Positions 34,525 to 44,457 of a stretch of DNA of 64,000 nucleotides are shown one piece after another. Each line of letters begins with the position of its first letter. Within the stretch, counting starts at the first letter, position 1. A program made the position numbers and the translations under genes. Source of the stretch: Solicoccozyma terricola (Eukaryota > Basidiomycota > Tremellomycetes > Filobasidiales > Piskurozymaceae); NCBI GenBank assembly GCA_001600875.1, contig BCLD01000017.1, positions 148,069 through 212,068 on the forward strand, given 5' to 3'. The notes beneath the pieces are model-generated. The model saw only the letters and a program-made list of their open reading frames with translations. It was not told the origin of the DNA and did no database searches.

Positions 34525-36230
34525 ATGGCTTCCTCATCTGCCCTTGGAATCCGGCTCAACTCCACTTCCAATCCAGCAGACGTTCTCTCCGTTTCACCCT
34601 CCGCGTCAGGCTCCAAAATCAGCGGAACAACTTCCATGGAGGCCGATACGTTTGATATTGTCGGTGCTTATGAAAAAGCGTTACAGGATGATCAGGTGGG
34701 TTGGATAGCGGAAGTGTTGAAGGAGCTCAAATTGAGAACGTCGGAAGCTAGGAATGGAGCTGACCTTTTCTTGCTTGGGGCCCGTCCCGATTTAGCAGGT
34801 TCCTCACCCAATAGCAGCCATCCTAGCGCTAACTCAACTCATGCAAGTCTCCACTGGTCCGTTATCCCAACATCTCAACATACACAACCTACTCCACACA
34901 CTGAAACCATCTTTCATCTCTCTCCTATCCCCACAGCGTCAACTCTCTCCAACTTACTTTCCGAACTAGTTCAAGCTCGACAGAAACTAGTCTCGATAAT
35001 CCCTTCTTTGGGTGTTCGCGCAGGATGTCAATTATTCGAAAGATTCGTAGGGTTCAGTGGTGCTGGTACCGTGAGTTCCCCTTTTCCTTTCATTCTTAGT
35101 CTGATATAAAATGTGCGTCAGCTAAAATTCAGAATCTTTTCTGTTGGATTTGGCGCCTGGACCTGTTAGGATTTCCCTTCGCATAAAGCTTCATTGATTC
35201 AACAAGGTCGATCTTTTTGCGCGGTTACTGCTCCGGAATGTCGAAGAAAGATTGCAGAGTTGGCTATTGGATTTATACAAGATGATAGCGTAGTGAGTTT
35301 TGATTTTTCCTTGATCACTTAGAAGGGGCCAATTCGCATTCTCGCCCGGAGGAGCGACATTTCCCACAATTGAAGAACCCCCACTGAATTTGAACCGGTA
35401 TCGATCAATTTCAGATTCTTACACATTCATATTCGAGAACGGTGATGGAATCATTATTAAGAGCTCATAAGCAGAATAAGAGGATTAGAGTTTATGTAGC
35501 TGAAGGAAGACCACAAGGCCTTGGGTTCGTTTATCCATTCTCTTTGGAATTTACCCTTTCCTCACAACAGACACTTAAAAACGTTCACCTTTACCCCCAC
35601 TTTTACAGATTGAAAACTCATCAAATCCTCACATCTCATGGGATCCCATGCACTGTCATTTTGGATTCCGCAGTGAGCTACATACTCCCTCGTGTTTCTC
35701 TCGTCTTGGTTGGAACCGAAGCAGTCGTCGAATCAGGTGGTTTGGTTTCTTCAATTGGAACAGCTCAACTCGCTGCATTGGCCAAAATGAGTGGGAAACC
35801 AGTTTACGCTGTTGCAGAGAGCTACAAGTTTTTGAGATACTATCCGTTGGCGATGGATGATCTACCAAATACGAAAGTTTGGGTATCTGGGAAGGGTGTG
35901 GATGGGAAAGGAGCTTGGATTGATGAACCTAGACCATTGGAGTTTGATGAATTGGACGCGGACGCAGAGAATGATTCTATTGATGAAGAGCAGAATCGAG
36001 AAGGCCGAACACCGAGAAAAATAGGTACTGCACCAGCTACACCTAGGAGAGTATCATTAGTCGGAGCTCCAGAGACGGCTTCGGGAGCTAGAGCAAGAGG
36101 TTCATCCGTTGCGCCTGGATTAGAAGAACGATGGGAGATGACAAGAGAAATGGAGAGGAAACAACCACTTTATGATATTACGACGCCGGATTTGATCGAT
36201 TTTGTGATTACGGATTTAGGTGCTTTGTGA
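34525..36230 (+). CDS. GCN3: eIF2B alpha subunit (guanine-nucleotide exchange regulator)
   Basis: Regulatory subunit of the eIF2B exchange factor that senses phosphorylated eIF2 in translation control. Exons 34525-35070, 35170-35292, 35415-35524 and 35609-36230 give 466 residues. Family signs are LGVRAGCQLFERFV, ILTHSYSRTVMESLLRA, IRVYVAEGRPQG, VILDSAVSYILPRVSLVLVG with TEAVVESGGLVSSIGTAQLA, and KPVYAVAESYKFLRYYPLAM. The C-terminal strand is PLYDITTPDLIDFVITDLGA. Yeast and human proteins have about 305 residues. The excess comes from a 90-residue insertion between NTKVW and PLYDI, an N-terminal extension, and an in-frame 138-nt stretch (34799-34936). That stretch has a CT-rich end and CACAG acceptor, so it may be an unrecognised intron; its donor (GTTCCT) is weak. 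Confidence 0.9.
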
Positions 36231-36238
36231 GTTGACCA

Positions 36239-36273
<35 letters not shown>

Positions 36274-36597
36274 CGGGGAGCTGTGGTGTGTGCTGATACG
36301 CCGACGTGGTTGCAGATCACCGACGTCTGTATCGCAATACCTTGTTGCTCAATTCTCGTCGTGAGGGTGGTGACTGGGGTGACTGGGGTGACCTGGGGTG
36401 ACGGGGGCCAGCTGTTTGTACGATCCATACGATCCATACGATCCATTACTGTAGTTTTGCCATGACTGCTATGAACCATTCTACCATTTTGCCTCCGTTG
36501 ACTCGAAGCTGAAGCAAGCCATATCCATACGATAACGACTCATCCCGCCGTCATCTCCACCACCACCACAACCACCTCCTCCCCCTCCTCCTCCATC
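36231..36597. other. Spacer with 34-base poly-G tract
   Basis: A run of 34 G (36240-36273) begins nine bases after the GCN3 stop, so it is probably in the 3' UTR. Later there are short tandem GGGGTGACT/GGTGACT (36375-36405) and ACGATCCAT (36420-36447) repeats. No gene is seen. Confidence 0.7.
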
Positions 36598-38315
36598 ATG
36601 CCGGCACTCGGACGGCCGTCCACAGTGACACTTCGCTGGGCACCTCGTCTGGTTCGCCAATTTGCTGACGCTGCTGCACCACCACCACCACCACCTCCCA
36701 CCGCGCCCGTCGACAAATCTCACCTTGTAGTCCAGTACGAAGACTCGGCGTTCCCTCGTGGATTTGCAGTAGCGTCCACTCACTGCGGTGTCAAGAAGAA
36801 GTCTGGAGTGCTCGATCTCGGTATCCTTGTTTCTACATCGGAGAAACCTTGTGCTGCTGCTGCCTGTTTTACGAGGAATGTCTTCAAGGCTGCTCCTGTG
36901 ATGGTGTCAACCGAGGTCCTTGAGCGGTCTTCAGGACGAGCGGCCGGTCTTGTAGTCAATTCCGGTTGTGCAAATGCCGTCACAGGTGCTCAAGGAATGA
37001 AAGATGCTTGGGCAATGTCCGAAACAGTAACTACCTCCTTACCATCATCCCCCTCATCAGCCGGGACACTCGTCCTCTCGACAGGAGTCATCGGTCAACA
37101 TCTCCCTATAAATGCAATCACTTCCTCCATCCCAAAACTCACACCCTCCCTCTCGTCATCCGCCGGAGCATGGCTCAACCTAGCGAGAGCATTCATGACT
37201 ACCGACACATTCCCCAAGCTCCGAACTCGAGAGTTCAAGCTCGGCTCTCAAATCGTTCGAATGGCAGGTATAGATAAAGGCGCTGGTATGATCCATCCTA
37301 ACATGGGTCCACCTCACGCAACTCTCCTTGGCGTGATTGCTACTGACGCAGCTATCACTCCGACTTCTCTTCAAAACGCTTTAACATATGCCGTCGATCG
37401 TTCTTTCAATGCGATTTCCGTCGATGGTGATATGAGCACAAATGATACCATCATCTGTCTTGCGAATGGAGCAGCAGAAGGCCAAAAGGAAGAGATCGAT
37501 GAAAAGACTCATCCGGAAGAGTTTGCGGTATTCAAAGAGGAATTGAAGAATTTTGCAGAGGAATTAGCTCAGTTGGTGGTAAGAGATGGTGAGGGTGCGA
37601 CCAAGTTTGTGACTGTTAGGGTCGAGGTGAGTATCGTCGATTGAAGCCTCTCAATATGCTCTATGTGGCTGACGTTTTGGTTGACACCCGGCTAGAACGC
37701 ACCAAGCTACGAGGTCGCCAAAGCTGTTGCTTCATCCATCGCAACATCCTCATTGTTCAAGACGGCGATGTACGGAGAAGGTGGGTTTCTTCACTGATCA
37801 ACCAGGACTCTCACGGTTTCTCTCGTTTCCCAATTCTCACACTTCCCCTAAAAAATTTCTCATAGACGCAAACTGGGGAAGAATCCTCTGCGCTGTCGGT
37901 TACACCCCTTTACCAGAATCAACAATCTCCCCAACTTCCGTTTCCGTTTCTTTCATCCCACCATCAACGTCGTCAAATACTACTCCTATTCAACTACTAA
38001 CCAACGGTGAACCAGAACCTAATATTGACGAAGAGCGGGCAAGTGAGATCTTGAAAGAGGAGGATTTAGAGGTGTTGGTGGATCTGGGAGTCAAGGATGG
38101 AATGGCAGCGAAGTATTGGACGTGTGATTTCAGTCATGTGAGTCCGTCCACCTGAGCGTGGCGTTTGGCATCGTGAGATGGAGATGAAAGCTGATAGATA
38201 TATGTTTGCCTTCCCTAGGAATACGTAACGATCAACGGGAGTGTGAGTCGATGCTGAAAATCTGTTCTCCTCGGGCTTTGTCTGATTGCTCTTTCCTACG
38301 CAGTACCGAAGCTAG
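36598..38315 (+). CDS. ARG7: Mitochondrial ornithine acetyltransferase / glutamate N-acetyltransferase (ArgJ type)
   Basis: Transfers acetyl from N-acetylornithine to glutamate in the arginine cycle. Exons 36598-37626, 37696-37780, 37866-38137, 38219-38242 and 38304-38315 give 473 residues. A basic, Ser-rich N-terminus with a Pro run fits a mitochondrial presequence. [33 protein letters not shown] and [14 protein letters not shown] are followed by the cleavage region [20 protein letters not shown], where the Thr of ATLLG should become the N-terminal nucleophile of the beta chain. [18 protein letters not shown] and [14 protein letters not shown] follow, and the end is [11 protein letters not shown]. 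The last coding exon has only 12 nt (YRS plus stop). A GPP insertion separates PNM from the usual AT, compared with bacterial PNMAT. Confidence 0.93.
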
Positions 38316-38466
38316 GTAGTACTAGACGCGAAGAGTAGAGTTAAAGTTGAAAGGGTCGACTCGGACTTCCTCTATCATTTGAGATAAATTCATACGATGA
38401 TTATGCTCACTGCATCGCGTACAACGATCATGTCCACCAACCATCTTTACGCTCCATGGTTCTGCA

Positions 38467-40205
38467 TCACCGCGCGACCGAAGCTTCCGCATTCACATAC
38501 TTCGGTGCCTCCCTCCAGAACAACGCAGGTCTGGTCCTGGTCTTTTGATATCCCCGTGTGGGTGTCATTCGCTCCCTCTGAACTGCACCATCCATATGTG
38601 GCGGGGCAGCGTGTCCTCTCGGTCCGTTCGGCGCATTGATAGGAGCCCTAGGTGCAAGTCCGCTTTGTCCACCCATCAGTTGAGCTCTCATTTGGCCTAC
38701 CGGAACTCGCGCTCCCATCATCATCGCATTCGCTCCCATCGCCATTGGCGCGATTCTATTGATTGGTGGAGTGATTTTCACACCTGTTGGTACCGCCGAC
38801 GCTAATCCCGCAATCATCCTACCAGACTGTTGAACTTGAGCGAGAGTCTTTGGTGGTCCGAGCTCGAATTTATACTCGGTTCCATCCGTTCCTTCACCAG
38901 GTGCAACTTTTGAAATATCGAGTTCAAGTCTATTTCGGCCATTTGACCATGCAGCCTTTTCACGATCGACGAAGCCGGAGACCAGGTGGGATGGCAAGAA
39001 CTCTACGTGCAGGGGCTGGCCGTGATCTGGAGGGAATACCTGAGAATGCAGTGCCTCTGCCGCTTTTGTAGCTGTTGTTTCATCGACGTACTGTAGCGTT
39101 CCAAAGTGTCAGTGCGTGGTGAACATTGGCAGGCACACACATCGTATCATATCTACTCACGGTGCAATAACAGTGACTCTTCACGTTGTCTACCCAAAGC
39201 CCTCCCGCTTGATATTCTTCATCAAGATCGCCATACGATCCCAGCAATTCTTTCAATTCTGGCTGTTGGAGTGGTCGACGCAAGTTTGAGATGTAGAGCG
39301 ATCGAGTTGGCGGGTGTATGACGTGCGAGAGGGAAGAAGGCACGGTCGCTGACGAGGTGCTGGGAGTGACTTCTGAACGGAGCTTCTTTTCGGTCGGTTC
39401 TGTCGGGGAGAATTCTTTGTCAGACCCAGGTGTGTTTCGCATTACAATGACTGCGACGTACCTTCCATATCAACATCATCATCCCGCTTCCTCTTGTCCT
39501 CTCCATTCTCGTTGACCTTCTTTTCATCGACCTGCATATCCATCGTTACCTCCTTTCTCTCCTCTTCCATTCTCTCCTGCTTTCCTTCCTCGTCCGCTTG
39601 ATCCATTTTCTCTCCAAGATCACCGCTGGCATCTCCCATTATCATTACCTGTTTCTCTTCGGGTTGGACGGGAACCGAAGGGTCGTTTGCGTCGTTCACT
39701 AGAGTGTTCATTGGCGATGAGCTTTCGGTGGCTGCATCCTTCTGTGGTTGTTCGGATTGTTCAGGAGTGGCTTCATCGGTCTGCTCTGTAGATACTCCCA
39801 GCTCCTCTGTGGTTGGAGCCGTAGGATCAACGGTTGAGATTTGTTCTCCAACTTCGGGCGTGATCGCCTGTTGTTCGCCAGTTGGTAATGCCTCGGCCTC
39901 AACGGCGTCTGAAAGACGGTCAGCGAGCTATGAAGAACATTATTGAAGCTCATGAGCTCGGATTCCCCATTACACATAACCTGGCCGACGACTTACAGTT
40001 GCTTTCAGACCAGAAGTTGCGAGACCGCGCTTGGACAGCTCATCCTTTAGGTCTACAGTCGAGGCGTCATGTCAGCTGTCAGGATGACGACATACGCCTT
40101 CGACTCAACTCCGAGCTCACCTGCGACCTTGAGAGCTTTGACATCAAGTTCAGGCATGTCGGGAATGGTGATAGTTGATGGAGCAAGCCTAGGAGGACGC
40201 AGCAT
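38467..40205 (-). CDS. Acinus-like SAP/RRM RNA-processing protein
   Basis: Exons 40205-40121, 40052-39997, 39927-39462, 39399-39161 and 39090-38467 join in phase to 489 residues. An N-terminal SAP domain reads LDVKALKVADLKDELSKRGL then ATSGLKATLADRLSDAV. A 160-residue acidic Glu/Gln/Asp-rich linker follows. The RRM-like domain reads TRSLYISNLRRPLQQPELKE, GLWVDNVKSHCYCTYVDETT, LHVEFLPSHLVSGFVDREKA. The C-terminus RTRPALFWREAPKYVNAEA resembles the RSB motif by which Acinus binds RNPS1 and SAP18 in the ASAP complex. This domain order is that of Acinus, which couples splicing and exon-junction functions. The orthology is inferred from order and motif, not from a search. A Met/Gly/Pro-rich segment separates the RRM from the C-terminal motif. 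Confidence 0.78.
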
Positions 40206-41566
40206 CGACTGCTGGAGTTGAGTTCATGTGAATGTCACGTGCATCACCCCTTTGGTGGCAAAAGTCTCCCGTCGACCGTTTCGTCAGCATCCATGAAGGG
40301 CAAGGCACATCTCAAGGTCAGATCTTGATTGAGACTGGTTCATGCCCCGTCATTGCTGTTCAAATGCTTAATGACAAGTCGACCTGCACACCGTTTTTGA
40401 TATAACATTGAGATATTAACAAACATTCACCCGTTTGCGACGGGCTTTCGCTGGGAATTTCTTGAAAGGGTCCTTCCTCCCTCTACAGCTGCCTCGAGCA
40501 GCACCAAGGTGCCCAGTCCCGATTCTCTCTTACCGTCTCTTCACTTCGTCTTCTTTTCCGTGTCCCCGTTGAAGCTTTGCGCTTGCCAGGTTGAATCTTC
40601 TGGATGGCTTACCACAAGCCCTGTTCTCGGGTTGCATAGTCGGTAGGGAAAATGTGCTACGTATAGCAAGGCAACTAACTTTGGTCACAGGATGCATAAG
40701 GCTACTGTGAAATTGCCCGAGTCCAGTGAGCCAATTATCTCGGCATAATTGCCGGGCAAGGCACCGCTTGTCGCCACCTGCGAGGGGCTCCCTCCTCCTC
40801 CTCATATCCTGTCACTTCGGTATCATGTATCCAAGCAAGGGCCGATATTCGTCTACCCCACGTTTTGTCAGTTGAAAGACGACGACCTGTGGGGCACATC
40901 TCAGCACGGCTGGATCCCTCATGCAACAACCAAAACTCGACGGTCATGCGAATTGGAACTTCACAACCCCAACTTCCAACCGCCTAAAATTTCGTTTGTG
41001 GCTCCCCTTGTCGGCTCCATTTGTGACGAGAGTCCCCAGGATGAATCCCCTCCGATTCATCGACCAGACTTTGTCGTCACCGGACGTCACTTATCATAAG
41101 GTACGCATGGACTATCACCTTTGGGGCTGCTGTTGCCGCCGGCACATGGAGCATCTATCTGGGTGTCCAAACGTTTGGAGCGGCAGTTGACTACATCCGA
41201 TGCTAGAAATGGATACTGCATTGAATCCAGAACGTTTCCTCAACATGGAGTCCCTCTAATCCTCCCCGAACGTGCCGTTTGGGGAACCACTTCCAGGCCC
41301 TGAATCTTGTGGACTCCATGTCCCCGCAGAAAGCCGCCTGCGGTCCCCCAGATGTTTCTATTTTTTTTTTCTTTTTTTCTTTTTTTCTTTTTTTTTCGCT
41401 CCGCCTCTCGAAGGGAGCACCGTTGTCCCGCTGAGCTCCCGGGCGATTATAGGCACAGAATCCCCAATCGAGTTTGTGACGACCCAAACAGCTCCGCTAT
41501 TGTCATGAGCCGGCGGCAAGTGTCCCCAAATAACGTCGGAACCAAGTCTATGGGGATGTGGTTTAT

Positions 41567-41577
41567 AAATAGCGGGG
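41567..41577 (+). promoter_or_regulatory. Mig1/CreA-like site
   Basis: AAATAGCGGGG fits the A/T-rich flank plus (G/C)(C/T)GG(G/A)G consensus of fungal carbon-repression factors. It overlaps a TATAAAT element at 41564-41570 and lies 0.8 kb before the transporter. Confidence 0.35.
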
Positions 41578-41803
41578 ACGGATGGTTTTGTTACCTGAGA
41601 CAGTGGCGTTACACTGTCGTTGTATCTTACGCAGTCTTTTCCCACTTGCCGCCGGTAGTTGTCCTGTGATTGGTCGTCCGAGGCCCTTTTCTGGCCTAGA
41701 CCAGCTGACCTCGACGGTGGAGGCTTATGCAAGATGCCGTCTATTGCCTGCTGTCCCTTGCTCGTACGCCCCAACGGCGGAGATTCTCATTCTCCCTTTG
41801 GCC

Positions 41804-41815
41804 GGGGATATCCCC
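41804..41815. promoter_or_regulatory. GGGGATATCCCC palindrome
   Basis: Perfect 12-bp palindrome with GGGG/CCCC arms, preceded by CC so that CCGGGG also matches the core of carbon-repressor sites. Confidence 0.35.
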
Positions 41816-42163
41816 AGTACCCCTGGAACACTGGAAAACTGGACCAACTAGCCGGGGCCGTTACAATCAACCCAACGGGTTGGCCAACATGGACGTGGAG
41901 AGGGCGGGAAACCTTTGCTTCCCCACCCTTGCCGGCGGTAATGGATAGATCCTCGATCTCCAGCTTCCGCGCTGTACGTGGGGCAGGTAAGTCCCTGGAG
42001 CTTGCGGGACTAGATGAAAGTCACTCCAGGGGGTGACCAAGAGGGTTTGGGGGTTACCGCAACCCCACGGTGTCCCCAGCCGATCTGTCACTTGGCCCCT
42101 GGATCTGTTTTTCGCAAAAGTCGTCAATCGGATGCATCCCCTTCCCGGCGGCGACGAAGAGCA

Positions 42164-42170
42164 TATAAGG
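42164..42170 (+). promoter_or_regulatory. TATA box of the MFS transporter
   Basis: TATAAGG 216 bp before the ATG, followed by a CT- and CA-rich leader. Confidence 0.45.
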
Positions 42171-42385
42171 GACCAAGTCGAAGGTTGAACCAAATCCCCT
42201 CTCCCCCTCACCACACAATCCACTCCCACTCAACCAATCCTCACCTCACCTCACCCTAGGTCGGGCTTTCATCTTCTCATCCGTCCTACATCCAGTTTGC
42301 CGACAACTACATCCCAGGCCTCACCTACGCCTCACATCTCGCGAACATCTTACACCCCGTTTTTTAACGACTTCCAATCACCACA

Positions 42386-44134
42386 ATGGCTGGCGGTGCA
42401 GTTCTCACTAGCGGCAAGCAGGTCGGTAACCCACTGCGAACCGGTTTCGTCCGCAGAGATTGTGTCTGGGCTTTCTGTCTCGTCACTTCGCTCTTCTTCT
42501 TGTGGGGTTTCGCTTATGGTGAGTCTTGGCTACAAGCCCATCCTCCCTCTCCCACCTCTACCAACTCGATCGTTACCCTGTACTCGTGTGTACTGGGGAA
42601 ACTTTTGACTCTGGAAGTTGTCAAGAGATCCCCTCTTTGGCTCGCAAAAACCAATCGGGATCTCGGACGCTTCCGGCGGCACTTTCCATTTTTTTTCAGC
42701 CACGCGATGCTGATCTTGCCTTCGATGAAACTCGCACAGGTCTTCTCGATGTCCTCAACAAGCACTTCCAAAACGTCCTCGGCATCACCAAGCTCCAGTC
42801 TACCGGGCTTCAGGTCGCTTACTTCGGTATCGGTTACTTCTGCTACTCTCCCGTCGCTGGTGAAATCCTTAAGCGCAAGGGCTACAAGGTCACCATCATT
42901 TCCGGTCTCTGTCTTTACTCCCTCGGTGCTATCCTCTTCTGGCCCGTCGCCAAATCGTCTCTCCACAGCAAGAACCACCAGGCCATTTTCGGTGGTTTCG
43001 TAGTCTGCACTGCCGTCATCGCTTGTGGTCTCGCATCCCTCGAAGTCGCCGCCAACTCCTACGTGTCGACTCTGGAGCCTCTCAACATCGCCTCATTCCG
43101 TCTGCAATTCTCCCAGTCATTCAACGGAGTCGCCTCATTCACCGGTCCTCTCATCGCCTCCAAGTATTTCTTCTCCGGTGGTAACGAGAACAACCTCACC
43201 AACGTTCAATGGGTCTACCTCGCCGTCGCACTCCTCGGTGTCTCCGTCATCGTCGCTTTCGTCTGCACCAAGCTTCCCGAGACCTCCGAGGCCGCTCTCC
43301 AGGCCGAGGCTGATGCTCTTGCCGAGGCCGGTTTCAGCGAGGGTGTTGTCTCCGATGCCCACAAGACTTTCTGGAAGACCAAGGCTCCATGGGGTTTCCT
43401 CGCCCAATTCATGTACGTCGGAGCTCAAGTCACCATCGGTTCCTTCTTCATCAACTACTGCGCCGAGGAGGGTGTTGCCGATGCTCAGGCTGCTCAGTTC
43501 TTGTCGTACGGTTTGATCCTCTTCACCGTCGGACGATTCTTCGGAACTGCTCTTCTTTCCATCATGTCTCCCTCGCTCTTGCTCATGATCTACGCCGTCA
43601 TCTGCTGTGTCTTCATCGTTCTCATCACCACTCTCAAGGGTATGGCTGGTGTGGCTTGCATCATGATCATCATGTTCTTCGAATCGATTATGGTGAGTCT
43701 TCCGACTGCTTTCGAAAAAGTAGTGGGGCAATCAAAACTGATCCTGGCCTGCCCGTCCCTAACAGTACCCAGTCATTTTCGTCCTCGGTACCACTGGTCT
43801 TGGTCACCACACCCGACGAGCTGCTGGTCTCTTGGTCATGGGTGTTGCCGGCGGAGCTGTCTTCCCACCCATGCAAGGTGCCATCGCCGACGCCAAGGAC
43901 ACCAAGACCTCTTTCTGGATCTGTCTTCCAGCGTTCGTCATCATCGCTCTCTTCGCTGCGTGGAGGTGGAATGCCGATGGTCGTCAACTCGGTGTCGGTG
44001 GTGGTGAAGTCGAGCGAGAGGTCGAGGCTGCTGCAGGTGGCATGTACCCACCTGCAGAGGTTGCCGGTATGGTGCTCGACGAAGAAAAGAAGGACCATGG
44101 AGCTTCAGATCTCGACTACGTCGAGAGGATCTAA
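42386..44134 (+). CDS. MFS transporter of the L-fucose permease (FucP) family
   Basis: Exons 42386-42518, 42740-43692 and 43766-44134 join in phase to 484 residues with about 12 membrane segments. The start is DCVWAFCLVTSLFFLWGFAY, then GLLDVLNKHFQNVLGITKLQ; WGFAYGLLDVLN with NKHFQ is the FucP family signature. LQVAYFGIGYFCYSPVAGEI and KRKGYKVTIISGLCLYSLGA follow. SLEVAANSYVSTL contains the conserved EVAAN motif, and later IMYPVIFVLGTTGLG and GVAGGAVFPPMQGAIAD match the family. The usual substrate type is a deoxy or neutral hexose with H+; the exact sugar is unknown. Codon use is visibly more C-rich than in neighbours (many GTC, CTC, ATC), suggesting high expression. Intron 1 is long (221 nt). 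Confidence 0.92.
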
Positions 44135-44457
44135 AGATGGAGAATTACAAAACAGGTCTCATTGGTTTTTTTTCATTAGGGGTCTTTTTTTGTTTTTATT
44201 TTCATATTAGGGGGAGGTTACCTTCTCCAGCAGAGAGTTTGGTGACTATTGGTGATTAGTTCTACGCTCCGTCGTGTCTTTCCCATGATCCAATTGTACT
44301 GTAGTGCAGTCATTTGTTTATTACGATATTTAATTATACGATTCATACGATTCTTCGTTGCAACAAAACTGTCCAAACGAGACTTTGTTGAATGTGACTA
44401 GGCTATTGCAGTCAACAAAGTGTGATGGTATATCCGCGTACAAGCCATATTTGATTT
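44135..44457. other. Convergent spacer, T-rich
   Basis: 3' UTRs of the transporter and the PQ-loop gene. T-runs at 44167-44174 and 44187-44200; no gene. Confidence 0.5.

Larger units (their letters stand above)
40206..42385. other. 2.2 kb spacer upstream of the MFS transporter
   Basis: The largest readable spacer. An E-box GTCACGTG lies at 40234-40241, 29 bp from the Acinus-like start. Scattered small frames on both strands show no family signal or splice consistency. A T-rich tract lies at 41361-41396. TATAAAT occurs at 41564-41570, overlapping AAATAGCGGGG, a Mig1/CreA-like site. The palindrome GGGGATATCCCC lies at 41804-41815, and TATAAGG at 42164-42170. It looks like a long, regulated promoter, possibly with a noncoding transcript; this is inference. 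Confidence 0.5.

Noticed and set aside
36375..36447. Short GGTGACT and ACGATCCAT repeats considered as an origin or CRISPR-like array
   Set aside because: Only three to four perfect short copies without spacers; simple tandem duplication.
40735..41774. Several open frames of 70-138 codons in the long spacer
   Set aside because: They overlap on both strands, include a frame made by the T-rich tract (Lys/Phe runs), and none shows family residues.
43135..44098. Long reverse-strand frames over the MFS transporter
   Set aside because: Acid-rich shadow of the C-rich codons in the real transporter gene.
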